DNA of 64,000 nt from Aedoeadaptatus urinae (GCF_900155585.1 NZ_LT707416.1:1-64000), one strand, 5' to 3'; positions 34,389 to 43,617 are shown, counted from the stretch's first letter. Numbers and translations: made by a program. Notes: generated by a model from the letters alone, not told the origin.

Positions 34389-35654
34389 ATGAATTATAAG
34401 GATTGTTTGAAAAGAGAAATGAAGGTGGCCTTCGGCTGCACGGAGCCCATCGCATTGGCCTACGCCGCCGCCAAGGCTCGGGAGGTGTTGGGGTGTGAGC
34501 CTGAAAATATTCAGGTCGAGCTTTCCGGCAATATGGTTAAAAATGCCAACAGCGTCTACGTTCCGGGCACCGAAGGGCGAAAGGGCATCGCCATTTCCAT
34601 CGCCGCCGGCGCCCTTTTAGGCGATCCGTCCAAGGAGCTGGAGGTCTTGGCCGATATCGACAAGGAGGGGCTTTCGGCCTGCGATAAATATATTCGTGAG
34701 GGCCGCATCCACGTGTCACTGAAAAAAAACGTGGCCAATCTCTACATCGACGTCACGGCCTACGCCGGCGATTCCTACGCCAAGGTCGTCATCGCGGACG
34801 GGCACACCAATATCATTCTTATAGAGAAGGATCATAAGGTGCTCTTTGAAAAAAGCGAAGACGAGGAAGAGGAGCTGCTCGAAGCTTTCACCTTCGACGA
34901 CATTTACGATTACGCCAAAACCGCGGATCTAAAAGAGTTCGAAGCCCTTTTGGATCAGGAGATCGAATACAATACCGCCATCGCCAAGGAGGGCATCGAC
35001 AATCTCTGGGGCTCCGGCATCGGCCGACTGGTTCTTGACGCCCACCCCGACGATCTGCGGGAGAGAATCGTCGCCTACACCGCCGCCGGCAGCGACGCCC
35101 GCATGTCCGGTGCGGAAAACCCGGTGGTCATCAATTCCGGATCGGGCAATCAGGGCATTTCTATTTCCGTGCCCCTCATCCTCTATGCCGAGGATAAAAA
35201 GCTGCCTCGCGAAACGCTGCTCAGGGGACTCTTATTTTCCAATCTCTTAGGCCTCTACCAAAAGAAAAACAGCGGCAAGCTTTCCGCCTTCTGCGGCGCA
35301 GTCTCCGCATCCTCCGCCGCCGCTTGCGGCATCGCCTTTATGAAGGGCGACGACAAAGAAGTCATCAAAGAAACCCTGGCCAACGCCCTGGCCGTCAACG
35401 GCGGCATTCTCTGCGACGGTGCCAAGGCCTCCTGTGCCATGAAAATCGCCTCCAGCCTGCGCAACGGCTTTTTGGCCTACGACCAGGCTGTGGCCGGCCG
35501 CTCCTTTAACGCCAACGACGGCGTCGTGAAGGAGGATATCGACGAGACCTTGGAGGTCATGGGCAATATCGCCCGCTACGGCATGAAACAAACCGACGAG
35601 GTCATTTTAAACGAGGTCCTGGGCAATCGGGAATATATACAAGAATTCGAATAA
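34389..35654 (+). CDS. L-cysteine desulfidase / CyuA-type Fe-S lyase (UPF0597, YhaM family)
   Basis: 421 residues, full family length. CyuA proteins degrade L-cysteine (or serine) to pyruvate, ammonia and sulfide using a labile [4Fe-4S] cluster. Conserved cysteines appear in AFGCTEPIALAYA at the N-terminus, AFCGAVSASSAAACG in the middle and ILCDGAKASCAMK later; NSGSGNQGIS is also typical. GAGAGGGGA precedes the ATG. Monocistronic. It fits an amino-acid-fermenting anaerobe. Confidence 0.9.
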   Translation: MNYKDCLKREMKVAFGCTEPIALAYAAAKAREVLGCEPENIQVELSGNMVKNANSVYVPGTEGRKGIAISIAAGALLGDPSKELEVLADIDKEGLSACDKYIREGRIHVSLKKNVANLYIDVTAYAGDSYAKVVIADGHTNIILIEKDHKVLFEKSEDEEEELLEAFTFDDIYDYAKTADLKEFEALLDQEIEYNTAIAKEGIDNLWGSGIGRLVLDAHPDDLRERIVAYTAAGSDARMSGAENPVVINSGSGNQGISISVPLILYAEDKKLPRETLLRGLLFSNLLGLYQKKNSGKLSAFCGAVSASSAAACGIAFMKGDDKEVIKETLANALAVNGGILCDGAKASCAMKIASSLRNGFLAYDQAVAGRSFNANDGVVKEDIDETLEVMGNIARYGMKQTDEVILNEVLGNREYIQEFE

Positions 35655-35661
35655 AGCAATC

Positions 35662-35696
35662 AAAAAGGCTATGAGAAAAAACTCATAGCCTTTTTT
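35662..35696. terminator. Bidirectional terminator between the desulfidase and mrp genes
   Basis: GGCTATGAG and CTCATAGCC arms pair perfectly over 9 bp, flanked by five A residues on the left and six T residues on the right. Confidence 0.93.
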
Positions 35697-35712
35697 GCGC
35701 CTCGAGGGCTTC

Positions 35713-36489
35713 TTATTTGAATTTTTCGATTTCATCCACGATATGGGCCAAGGTATCCACCTCGTAATCCTCGATGCGACCGGCATCGGCACATTCCGCC
35801 AGTTTGGGATCGATGGGCAGGGCGCCTAAATAGGGGATGCCTTTTTCCTCGGCGACGGCGGCGGTTTTGCTCACGCCGAAAATATCGTAGCGCACGCCGG
35901 TGTCCGGGGCGATAAAGTACTGCATGTTTTCCACAATGCCGATGACGGGCAGGCCCATCATCTTCGCCATTTTAATGGCCTTTTCCACGATCATGGACAC
36001 CAGATCCTGTGGCGAGGTGACGATGACGATGCCGTCCACCGTCATGGTTTGAAAGACGGTGAGGGCCACGTCGCCGGTGCCCGGGGGCATGTCGATAAAG
36101 AGGTAATCTTTCTTGCCCCAGTTCACATCGCTCCAAAAGGTGGTGAGCATATTGCCCACCACCGGCGCCCGCCACAGCACGGGATCCGTGGGGCTTTCCA
36201 AAATGGAGTTGACACTCATGAGATCGATGCCCGTGGATGTCCTTAAGGGACGGATGCCCTTTTCCGTTTGAAAGACCTCACCGTCGGTGCCGAAAATTTT
36301 CGGAATGGAGGGGCCCAAGATGTCCGCATCCAAGACGCCGACTTCTTTGTTCCGGCGCTTCATTTCCGATGCCAAGAGGCCCGTGACCATGGATTTACCT
36401 ACGCCGCCCTTGCCGCTTAGGACGGCGATGGTCTTGCCGATGGATGAATTGGCGTTTAGGGGTTTTTTTAATGATTGTTTCTTTTCCAT
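35713..36489 (-). CDS. Mrp/ApbC-type P-loop ATPase lacking the Cys pair
   Basis: 258 residues. The deviant Walker A AVLSGKGGVGKSMVT, DADILGPSIPK and YLFIDMPPGTGDVALT place it in the Mrp/NBP35 group of Fe-S cluster carriers. The C-terminal CPxCG that holds the bridging cluster, normally ENMSYF-CPHCG, reads ENMQYFIAPDTGVRYDIFG here, with both cysteines gone. The N-terminal DUF59 domain is also absent, as in many Firmicutes. It may use another cluster site or have a different task. Four bp after the MTH1187-like gene; its ribosome site is weak. Confidence 0.88.
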   Translation of the reverse strand: MEKKQSLKKPLNANSSIGKTIAVLSGKGGVGKSMVTGLLASEMKRRNKEVGVLDADILGPSIPKIFGTDGEVFQTEKGIRPLRTSTGIDLMSVNSILESPTDPVLWRAPVVGNMLTTFWSDVNWGKKDYLFIDMPPGTGDVALTVFQTMTVDGIVIVTSPQDLVSMIVEKAIKMAKMMGLPVIGIVENMQYFIAPDTGVRYDIFGVSKTAAVAEEKGIPYLGALPIDPKLAECADAGRIEDYEVDTLAHIVDEIEKFK

Positions 36490-36493
36490 AGGG

Positions 36494-36796
36494 CTACACT
36501 AATTTCGACATAACGGAGTTGACTTTTTGATCCAGGCTCGCCTTTTTGTCCCGGCGATCGTCGATTTTTACCACGGAATAGACCCGTTCCGCGCCGGCTT
36601 CAAAGACGGCTTCCTGCATCTTCCGCACGCAGGCGAAGAGCTCGTCGATGTCCCCTTCCAGGACGGTGCCCATGGGATTGAGGCGAATTTCCACCTTGTC
36701 GTTTTCTTTGACCGCATCGTATGCCGCCGCCACGTAGGGGCTGCAGGATGTCTTTTGGGTTCCGATGGGAACCAGAGTTAATTCTACTACTGCCAT
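36494..36796 (-). CDS. MTH1187/YkoF-like thiamine-binding family protein
   Basis: 100 residues, single ferredoxin-like domain. The family start AVVELTLVPIGTQKTSCSPYVA and the segment RLNPMGTVLEGDIDELF are clear. Members bind thiamine or related compounds as oligomers; the physiological role is unresolved. It directly precedes mrp on the same strand (4 bp) with AGGAGG before its start. Confidence 0.85.
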   Translation of the reverse strand: MAVVELTLVPIGTQKTSCSPYVAAAYDAVKENDKVEIRLNPMGTVLEGDIDELFACVRKMQEAVFEAGAERVYSVVKIDDRRDKKASLDQKVNSVMSKLV

Positions 36797-36812
36797 GATG
36801 ACCTCCTATTGT

Positions 36813-37856
36813 CTATTTCTTTAAAAATTTAATGATATCCCCGATGACGAACTCGCTTGCCTCTTCGTGAAGCAGGTCGTGTTTCATGTGGGGATAGATT
36901 TTGTTTTCATACTCTTCATACCCTAATTTATAAAAAGTTTTCGCCGTATCGGCCAAGCCCTTCGCCCCGCCGGTTAAGGGATCCTCCGTGCCGTTTAAGA
37001 CCAACACCTTCAGCCCGGGATTTTTTACGGCATAGCGGCGGTAGTCCTTCAAGCGGGCGGCGCTGTCCCAAATGGCCATGGCACCGCCGTTCAGGTAGTC
37101 GTTCACCAATTTGTCGTCGGCTCCAAAGACCCGCAGAAATTCGGGATTGTTGCTGATCGTATCCAGTGCCGCCTTGGTCTTCGAATCCATGAGGCGGACC
37201 AGAGCGCCCCGCTTCTTCGGCGTGGTATAGAAGCTTTCCAAATTGCCGAAAAACAGTCCCACATGGGCTGAGGGCGGGTAGCACACCACGCCGGTAAGGA
37301 TGAGCTTGTCGATGATATCGTCGTGGGCCATGATGTAGTTTCTCGCGATTAAGGAGCCGAAGGAGTGGCCGAACATGGCCAGGGGGAGATCCGGAAAGCG
37401 GCTCTTAAAAAAGAGGGACAAGGCGTATTGATCCGCCACGACATCGTCGATGGATGAGATATAGGCCCGGGGATGCTTTACGGTGACGGAATCGCCGTGG
37501 CCCCGGTTGTCCGAGAGGAGCACGGTGTAGCCCGCCCGCGCCAGGCGGTGGGCAAAGGCCTTGTAATAGCCCTTGTGCTCCTGCGCCCCGTGGACGATTT
37601 GCACGAGACCCACGGGCTCTTGTGCCTTGATGATGGTAAAGGCCAGGGGCATGCCGTCGATAGGCGATTTATAGACGCCGCTCACGACGCCGTCGTCGTC
37701 GCCGTAAATCGCCGCCCGGTGTTCGCAACCCATCGCCTCCCACAGGGCCAGGGTGCGTGCCGTTCTTCTTTCCCGGGCCCGGGCCGCCAGCTGAGGCATA
37801 ATCGATGCCCCGCAAATCAGTCCCGCGACGGGTGCCCATTCAGAACGCTTTTTCAT
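36813..37856 (-). CDS. Alpha/beta hydrolase, monoacylglycerol lipase / serine aminopeptidase type
   Basis: 347 residues from the ATG at 37856 that follows AAGGAGG. A hydrophobic N-terminal stretch (VAGLICGASIMPQLAAR) may anchor or export it. The hydrolase domain has the oxyanion region VQIVHGAQEHKGYY, the nucleophile elbow MFGHSFGSLIARN, the acid in LVLNGTEDPLTG and the His in YPHMKHDLLHE. It probably cleaves small lipid esters (lysophospholipase/MGL). Lies 24 bp after the M18 aminopeptidase gene. Confidence 0.87.
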   Translation of the reverse strand: MKKRSEWAPVAGLICGASIMPQLAARARERRTARTLALWEAMGCEHRAAIYGDDDGVVSGVYKSPIDGMPLAFTIIKAQEPVGLVQIVHGAQEHKGYYKAFAHRLARAGYTVLLSDNRGHGDSVTVKHPRAYISSIDDVVADQYALSLFFKSRFPDLPLAMFGHSFGSLIARNYIMAHDDIIDKLILTGVVCYPPSAHVGLFFGNLESFYTTPKKRGALVRLMDSKTKAALDTISNNPEFLRVFGADDKLVNDYLNGGAMAIWDSAARLKDYRRYAVKNPGLKVLVLNGTEDPLTGGAKGLADTAKTFYKLGYEEYENKIYPHMKHDLLHEEASEFVIGDIIKFLKK

Positions 37857-37880
37857 AAGAACCTCCTTGATTCTCATCCA

Positions 37881-39143
37881 TTAAAAATTCTCTGCCTTAA
37901 AAAATGCCGCCATGGCGTCGTAAAAATCCCTCACGTCGTCCACGTGAACCACCTCCCGCGCCCCGTGCATGGCCCAGGTGGGGATGCCGATGTCGATGGC
38001 CTCCATGTCCACGTGGCGCAGGCTCAAGGGCCCGATGGTGGAGCCGCCCCGCTGGCCGTGGGGATTGGCGAAAAGTTGTACCTTAAGCCCGGCCTCCTTC
38101 ATCATGCGCTTAAAGCGGGCGCTGCTGTGGCCCTGGGTGGCGTAGCTGCGGCTCGCGGAAAGTTTTACGGCGACGCCACCGCCCAGGACGGGGGATGCGG
38201 AAGGATTGGCCGCATCACGATAGTTCGGGTGATCGCCGTGGGCCATGTCGCAGGAGAGCAAAAAGCTCCGGGCCAAAATGCGGTAGTAGGCCTCTTCCCC
38301 TAAGTCGCCGACCATGCGTCGCAGGGTGTTGCCGAAAAAGCTGCTGTCGCCGCCGCTTTGGGTCAAGCTCCCGATCTCTTCCTGATCGGCGAGATAGACT
38401 ACCTGAGTCAGATCGTTCTTCTCCTCGTCGAAAAGGGCCATGACCGCGGGATAGGCCGTGGCCAGATTGTCCAGCCGCGGCGCAGAGAGCCACTTCTTAT
38501 CTACGCCGATAAAGTCGGATTCGCCGGCGGGATAAAAATAGAGATCGTAATCTAAAATACTATCGGCCTCCACGTCGGCAAGGGCGGCGAGATCTCTTAT
38601 AAAGCCGCCGCCGTCCCATGCCTTCGATGCCAATGGCACCAGATCCTTTCCCGCCTTAAAGACGTAGCCCGTGTTTACTTCCTTGTGCAGATGAGGCGCC
38701 AGATGGGGAATCGTCGCCACGGCATCCCGAAAGTCCACGGGAATACTTTCCACGCCCGTCTTGCCGTCTGCGATGACTCTGCCGGCAAGAGACAGGGGCC
38801 GGTCGAACCAATCGGCATTGATGATGGCGCCGTAGGGCTCCACATCCATCCTCACGCAGTCCTTTTCCCCGCGAATGCCGCCGGGGATCAGGCGCAAAGC
38901 CGGGCTGTCCGTGTGGCTGATCACCGTGCGAAAAGCCATGGTCTCGGGATCTCTCTTCCCGAGAGAAAAGAGAAGGATCGCCCCGTCTTCATTGACGAGG
39001 TAATACTTGCCCCCTTCTTCCAAATGCCAAGCCTCTTCCTTTTCCAGGCGGATAAAACCCGCCGCCATCATTTTTATATGCTCCGCCACCTGGTAGGAGG
39101 TGGGGCTCATGTCCACAAAGGATTTCAAATCGTTAATATCCAT
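37881..39143 (-). CDS. M18 family aminopeptidase
   Basis: 420 residues from the ATG at 39143 (AAAGGAG upstream). M18 zinc peptidases remove N-terminal acidic or neutral residues. Metal and catalytic motifs: VISHTDSPALRL, YLADQEEIGSLTQSG, LSCDMAHGDHPNY and a C-terminal VPTWAMHGAREVVH-like stretch (IPTWAMHGAREVVHVDD). It would work in the cytoplasm on peptides taken up for fermentation. Opens an operon with the hydrolase. Confidence 0.93.
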   Translation of the reverse strand: MDINDLKSFVDMSPTSYQVAEHIKMMAAGFIRLEKEEAWHLEEGGKYYLVNEDGAILLFSLGKRDPETMAFRTVISHTDSPALRLIPGGIRGEKDCVRMDVEPYGAIINADWFDRPLSLAGRVIADGKTGVESIPVDFRDAVATIPHLAPHLHKEVNTGYVFKAGKDLVPLASKAWDGGGFIRDLAALADVEADSILDYDLYFYPAGESDFIGVDKKWLSAPRLDNLATAYPAVMALFDEEKNDLTQVVYLADQEEIGSLTQSGGDSSFFGNTLRRMVGDLGEEAYYRILARSFLLSCDMAHGDHPNYRDAANPSASPVLGGGVAVKLSASRSYATQGHSSARFKRMMKEAGLKVQLFANPHGQRGGSTIGPLSLRHVDMEAIDIGIPTWAMHGAREVVHVDDVRDFYDAMAAFFKAENF

Positions 39144-39247
39144 AATCGCTCCTTTCCCTCTTCTAAGTATAACAGAATTGAGTTCTTCTCCTGTATGATT
39201 CTTACCCGTCGGGGTATATACTATTAGCAAAGGAGGAATGAATTTTT

Positions 39248-40597
39248 ATGGATTCCGTTGGGCAGGTTCTGCCTGAATTACTACTTATTATCTTACTCAC
39301 GGCGATTAACGTTTTTTTTACCGCCACTGAAATCGCCATGGTCTCCGCCAATGGGGAGCAGCTTCGCAATTTGGCGGAGGAAGGCGACAGGCGTGCGCAA
39401 AAAATTTTAGACTTGACGAAAAATCAGGCCCGCTTTCTTTCCACCATCCAAACGGGCACGACTTTAGCGAGCTTTTTTGCCGCCGCCATTGGGGCAAGGG
39501 CCTTTGCGCCCCTCCTGGCCCCGCGACTGGCCGAGACCGGCATCGGTTTTTCCGACACCCTGGCCTTTGTTTTGGTGATCTTGATTCTTTCCTACATCAG
39601 CCTGGTCTTCGGCGTCCTCGTGCCCAAGCGCACGGCCCTTCAAAAGGCGGACAAGACGGCGCTGAAAAACGCCGGCGCCGCATCGCTTTTTTCCAAGCTC
39701 ATGACGCCTTACGTGAAGCTCCTCGCCCTGTCCACGACCCTGGTCTTAAAGGCCACGGGCAATTACTCCAAGGACGTGGAAAAAAATATCAGCGAAGAAG
39801 AAATCAAAAGCTACCTCCGCGTCGGCCAACAGCACGGGGTCATTAACGCATCCGGCGAAGTCATGATGGTGAACATCATGGACTTCGACGACAAGCTGGC
39901 CTACGAGATCATGACGCCCCGCACCTCCCTGTATATGTTGGACTACGACGAGTTCGATGCGGCAAAGATTCGGGAAATGCTTGAATCCGGCTACAGCCGC
40001 GTCCCCGTCTATCGGGACAGTCCGGACAATATCGTGGGCACCATTTACATTAAAGACCTCTTCGTGGAATACGCCAAGCGCAGCTACCGCTCCATCGACA
40101 TCGACGAGGTCATGAAGGAACCCTACTTCGTTCCCGAAACGAAAAACATCGACCGCCTTCTGCAGGAACTTCAGTCCACAAAAAATTACCTGGCGATTTT
40201 AATCGACGAGTACGGCGGCCTGTCGGGCATGGTCACCATCGAAGACATTGTGGAAGAAATCGTCGGCGAAATCGAAGACGAGTACGACGAGGACTTGAAG
40301 CAAATTTTAAAAATCAACGACTACACCTACGTGGCTGACGGCATGACGGAGCTGGATACCATTAACGAAAAGCTGAATTTGGATCTTGAAAGCGAAAACC
40401 ACGAGACCATTTCCGGCCTTACCATCGAGCTTCTGGGCTTTATCCCCGAAGCCGGCGACACGAAGAAGCACAAGGTCCTTTACGACAGTTCCGTGAAGCT
40501 CACCACCTTGGGGATCACGGACAAGCGCATCGCCCGGGTGGAAATTCAGCTCTTGGATTTAAAACCGGAGAAGGCGGAAAAGGCGGAAAGCAAATAA
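39248..40597 (+). CDS. CNNM/CorC-type membrane protein (DUF21-CBS-CBS-CorC_HlyC)
   Basis: 449 residues. The N-terminal DUF21 has three or four membrane segments (LLLIILLTAINVFFTATEIAM; LAFVLVILILSYISLVFGVLV-type). Two CBS domains follow (EIMTPRTSLYMLDYD; MVTIEDIVEEIVGEIEDEYD), and a C-terminal CorC_HlyC domain (YVADGMTELDTINEKL). Called haemolysin in databases, the family is linked to Mg2+ or divalent metal efflux. AAAGGAGG precedes the start; upstream GGGTATATACTAT at 39212 is a probable promoter. Followed by the SLH-CAP gene after 14 bp. Confidence 0.92.
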   Translation: MDSVGQVLPELLLIILLTAINVFFTATEIAMVSANGEQLRNLAEEGDRRAQKILDLTKNQARFLSTIQTGTTLASFFAAAIGARAFAPLLAPRLAETGIGFSDTLAFVLVILILSYISLVFGVLVPKRTALQKADKTALKNAGAASLFSKLMTPYVKLLALSTTLVLKATGNYSKDVEKNISEEEIKSYLRVGQQHGVINASGEVMMVNIMDFDDKLAYEIMTPRTSLYMLDYDEFDAAKIREMLESGYSRVPVYRDSPDNIVGTIYIKDLFVEYAKRSYRSIDIDEVMKEPYFVPETKNIDRLLQELQSTKNYLAILIDEYGGLSGMVTIEDIVEEIVGEIEDEYDEDLKQILKINDYTYVADGMTELDTINEKLNLDLESENHETISGLTIELLGFIPEAGDTKKHKVLYDSSVKLTTLGITDKRIARVEIQLLDLKPEKAEKAESK

Positions 40598-40611
40598 AAA
40601 AGGAGGCGCAG

Positions 40612-41763
40612 ATGAAGAAAAATAAATACGCGGCTCTGCTTTTAGCGGCCCTCGTCGCTGCGCCTGAGTTTTGCTTTGCCGAAAACGCTCCTTCGCCCAA
40701 TGAATTAAAGCCTGCGGAAAAAATTCAAATGCTGCGGGCGGAGGGCCTCGTCGTCGGCGACGAAACCGGCGACTTGGCCCTCACAAAGCCCATTACGCGA
40801 GCCCAGTTCGCCAAAATCGTCGCCTGTGCCTTGGGTATCAAGGCCGAGGCGGAGGCCCTGAATCAAGCTCCCTCGCCCTTTAAGGACGTGCCGGAGGACC
40901 ATTGGGCCAAGGGCTACATCCGCGCCCTCACCGTGCATGAGGATGCGAGGCCTGTCCCTCTGCTCCGCGGCTACGAGGACGGCAGCTTCCGCCCCGATCG
41001 CTCCGTAACCGGTGCCGAGGCGTCGAAGGTCGCCACCCTCCTCGCGGACGACAGCCTTACCGCCGAGGAGGCGGCCCTCTTCTCATGGCCCGACAGCTGG
41101 ATCTACCGCGCCATGGCCTTCTCCCTTCCCGTGGCCGACGAGCCCTTTAATGCCCCCGCCACCCGGGAAGCTGTCTTTCTCACGCTCTACGACATCCTCT
41201 ACGCCAAGCCCGCCTTTAATACGGACATGAGCCGCTTTTTCTACCTGGCCGACGGGCTCAATCGCCGCAGCACCTTTGACCACGTGGCCTTTCAGATGGC
41301 TTTTCTGAAACGACTGAATGCCGAGCGCAGAAGGTATCGCGTGCGCCCCCTGACCTTAAATAAGAGCATGGAGGCAGGCGCCTACACCCGGGCCAAGGAG
41401 CTGGCCCTTTACGGCAATATGCGCGTGAACGGCAAGCGCCACGTGCGCCCGAACGGTGAAGCCTACTACACCGCCTACAGCTATCTGAACAAAAGGAATC
41501 CGGCCTTTTTCGTCGGAGAAAATCTCATCCAATTCCCCTTAAAGAAAAAGGGCTACAGCAACAGCCAAAGCCTCGCTATCGATCCCGAGGCCCTGGCGGA
41601 GGAATGCTTTAAGGCCTGGTCCTTGAGCCCGGGCCACCGAGACAATATGCTCTCGCCTATCTACAAAAATATGAACATACAGGTTTACGCCGGCCCCGTC
41701 CTTCGCTACGAGGACAGCTCCGACGAGGGCATCCTCATCGGAGCCTTGGGGCTGAGCAGGTAA
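40612..41763 (+). CDS. Secreted SLH-CAP (SCP/PR-1) domain protein
   Basis: 383 residues. A signal peptide (MKKNKYAALLLAALVAAPEF, cleavage near CFAEN) is followed by two SLH repeats (DLALTKPITRAQFAK, FKDVPEDHWAKGYIRAL; RGYEDGSFRPDRSVTGAEASK). The C-terminal half is a CAP domain starting LNAERRRYRVRPLTLN, with HVRPNGEAYYTAYS, GENLIQF and SPGHRDNMLSPIYKNMN. CAP proteins in bacteria are secreted, of uncertain function. SLH would tether it to the wall. Co-transcribed with the CorC-type gene; AGGAGG before the start. Confidence 0.9.
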   Translation: MKKNKYAALLLAALVAAPEFCFAENAPSPNELKPAEKIQMLRAEGLVVGDETGDLALTKPITRAQFAKIVACALGIKAEAEALNQAPSPFKDVPEDHWAKGYIRALTVHEDARPVPLLRGYEDGSFRPDRSVTGAEASKVATLLADDSLTAEEAALFSWPDSWIYRAMAFSLPVADEPFNAPATREAVFLTLYDILYAKPAFNTDMSRFFYLADGLNRRSTFDHVAFQMAFLKRLNAERRRYRVRPLTLNKSMEAGAYTRAKELALYGNMRVNGKRHVRPNGEAYYTAYSYLNKRNPAFFVGENLIQFPLKKKGYSNSQSLAIDPEALAEECFKAWSLSPGHRDNMLSPIYKNMNIQVYAGPVLRYEDSSDEGILIGALGLSR

Positions 41764-41792
41764 CATCCATCGGAGATCCCGATGGATGTTTT
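41762..41792 (+). terminator. Terminator after the SLH-CAP gene
   Basis: ACATCCATCGG and CCGATGGATGT arms (11 bp), followed by TTTT. Confidence 0.88.
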
Positions 41793-41814
41793 ACTTCCCG
41801 TCAAAATTGCGTAC

Positions 41815-41848
41815 AAAAAAAGAGCGTGGAGAAATCCACACTCTTTTT
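41815..41848 (-). terminator. Terminator after cstA
   Basis: AAGAGTGTGGA-TTTC-TCCACGCTCTT on the minus strand followed by TTTTT; immediately past the cstA stop. Confidence 0.9.
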
Positions 41849-41853
41849 AAGCT

Positions 41854-43299
41854 TTATGCATTGACAATATCTTGTTGCTTGCTGCCTTCTTTGGAAACGA
41901 CATAGCCGTAGATCAATGCAGCTGCAATGCCGATGACATTGGCTGCCATATAGGGCAGGCGGAAGCCGATCTTTGCGCCGAAAATGTAAGACGTAATGAT
42001 GTAGACATAGAACATTCCCGGAATCAAGGAGATCAGATAAGCTCTGCCGTGGCGTTTCAGGTAGATGGCGATCATGGCAAAGGCAAAGACTGCGATGGTT
42101 TGGTTTGCCCATGCAAAGTATTGCCATAAGACGTTGAAGCCGCTGGGGCTGAGTTTTGCGAAGATCAAGATGATCAACACGCCGATGAAGATACCGATGG
42201 AGAGGCTCAAACGGTTCTTCATGGATTTTTGAGAAATGTGCAGGTGGTCGGCGATCATAAGACGTGCCGAACGCAGAGCCGTATCGCCGGAAGTGATGGG
42301 GAGCACGATAATGCCGATGATGGCGATTAAGCCGCCGATGGTTCCCAGCATATCGTTGGCCACGAGGCCGATGACGGCGGGTTTGCCGATGAGGCCGGCG
42401 TCGATGCCTTTATTGTAGATGCCCATGGCGGCAGCAGCCCAGATCATGGCGATGAAGCCTTCAAGAATCATCATGTCGTAGAAGACGAAGCGGCCTTCTT
42501 TTTCACTCTTGACGGAGCGACCGATTAAGGTTGCTTGTGTGGAGTGGAAGCCCGAGACGATACCGCAGGCGACGGTAACGAAGAATACGGGAAGAAGGGG
42601 CGTGCCTTGGGGATGAACGCCGGTGATGTTGCTCATGGTCAGGTTATCCAACTGATAGCCCTTGCCGAAGAGGCCGAAGAAAATACCTACTGCCGACAGA
42701 AGCAAGATGCAGCCGAAAATCGGGTAGACGCGGCCGATGATCTTGTCGATGGGGAACAGCGTCGCGATAATATAGTATGCGAAAATGCAGCCATAGACGA
42801 TCCATACCACGGGGTTCGAGGCGACGGTATCTTGGTGAAGAACATTGGCCACGATTAAGTCTCCGGGGGTGTAAATAAATACGGCCCCGACTAAAATCAT
42901 AAGCACGATGACGAAAATGTTGTACACGGCGTACACCTTGCCGCCTAAATTACGTTTAATAAGGGCAGGCATTTGTTCACCCTTCGAGCGAATGGAAATC
43001 ATCCCGCTCATGTAGTCGTGTACTGCACCGCCTAAGACGCAGCCGATGGGAATTAAAATAAATGCTAAAGGTCCGAACAAAATCCCTTGGATGGGCCCTA
43101 AAATCGGTCCCGTACCGGCAATGTTCAATAACTCGATCAGTGCGTTTTTCTTCTTGTCCATGGGGACGTAGTCCACGCCGTCTTGATTTGCGATGGCGGG
43201 CGTTTCTCTGTCGTCCGGTTGGAAGACTTTCTCGGCGAATCGGCCATAGACGAAGCCGCCGATGATTAACATGGCGAGGCCGATGAGAAATGTAGTCAT
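41854..43299 (-). CDS. cstA: CstA-family carbon starvation/pyruvate or peptide transporter
   Basis: 481 residues with about 13 hydrophobic segments, shorter than E. coli CstA/BtsT (~700) but matching the compact form in Clostridia. Family motifs are GTGPILGPIQGILFGPLAF, GAVHDYMSGMISIRSKG, and SGFHSTQATLIGRSVKSE followed by TSGDTALRSARLMIAD. Relatives take up pyruvate or peptides across the membrane. AGGAGG precedes the ATG and a sigma-A promoter lies 66-94 nt upstream. Confidence 0.92.
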   Translation of the reverse strand: MTTFLIGLAMLIIGGFVYGRFAEKVFQPDDRETPAIANQDGVDYVPMDKKKNALIELLNIAGTGPILGPIQGILFGPLAFILIPIGCVLGGAVHDYMSGMISIRSKGEQMPALIKRNLGGKVYAVYNIFVIVLMILVGAVFIYTPGDLIVANVLHQDTVASNPVVWIVYGCIFAYYIIATLFPIDKIIGRVYPIFGCILLLSAVGIFFGLFGKGYQLDNLTMSNITGVHPQGTPLLPVFFVTVACGIVSGFHSTQATLIGRSVKSEKEGRFVFYDMMILEGFIAMIWAAAAMGIYNKGIDAGLIGKPAVIGLVANDMLGTIGGLIAIIGIIVLPITSGDTALRSARLMIADHLHISQKSMKNRLSLSIGIFIGVLIILIFAKLSPSGFNVLWQYFAWANQTIAVFAFAMIAIYLKRHGRAYLISLIPGMFYVYIITSYIFGAKIGFRLPYMAANVIGIAAALIYGYVVSKEGSKQQDIVNA

Positions 43300-43365
43300 A
43301 AAATACCTCCTAATAAAATTTTTTTGAAAACCATAATCTAAGGTTTATCAAAGTTCTACTTAACT

Positions 43366-43393
43366 ATTATACTGCCTACATAAGGATTCGCAA
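43366..43393 (-). promoter_or_regulatory. Promoter of cstA
   Basis: On the minus strand: TTGCGA (43388-43393), 16-bp spacer, TATAAT (43366-43371). Confidence 0.65.
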
Positions 43394-43477
43394 TAGGAAA
43401 TTGAAAGAAATCGACCCGGTTTTAAATTTAATACAGTATTTTGTCCTGTTATATAAATTTATTTAAGCTCAGTGGGA

Positions 43478-43588
43478 CCTCTGCTGAAGACACCTTATTT
43501 ATAAGAACCGAATGGGACATTTGCGCCCCTCTCCGGATCAAAACAAACCGCAAAGCAGAGGACGCAAAAAAAGCATTCGGTTTATAAA
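43478..43588. other. Structured intergenic element with interleaved (pseudoknot-type) inverted repeats
   Basis: Three pairings occur: CCTCTGCT (43478-43485) with AGCAGAGG (43554-43561); TTTATA-AG-AACCGAATG (43498-43514) with CATTCGGTTTATAAA (43574-43588), 15 bp with a 2-nt bulge; and TTTGCG (43520-43525) with CGCAAA (43549-43554). The first two interleave (A-B-A'-B'), the order of a pseudoknot or of mutually exclusive folds. It lies upstream of the cstA promoter and not in its leader. A small RNA or recombination-site remnant is possible; no known RNA family was recognised. Confidence 0.45.
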
Positions 43589-43617
43589 AAAAGAGCCCTT
43601 CGCTACAGAAAGAAGAA

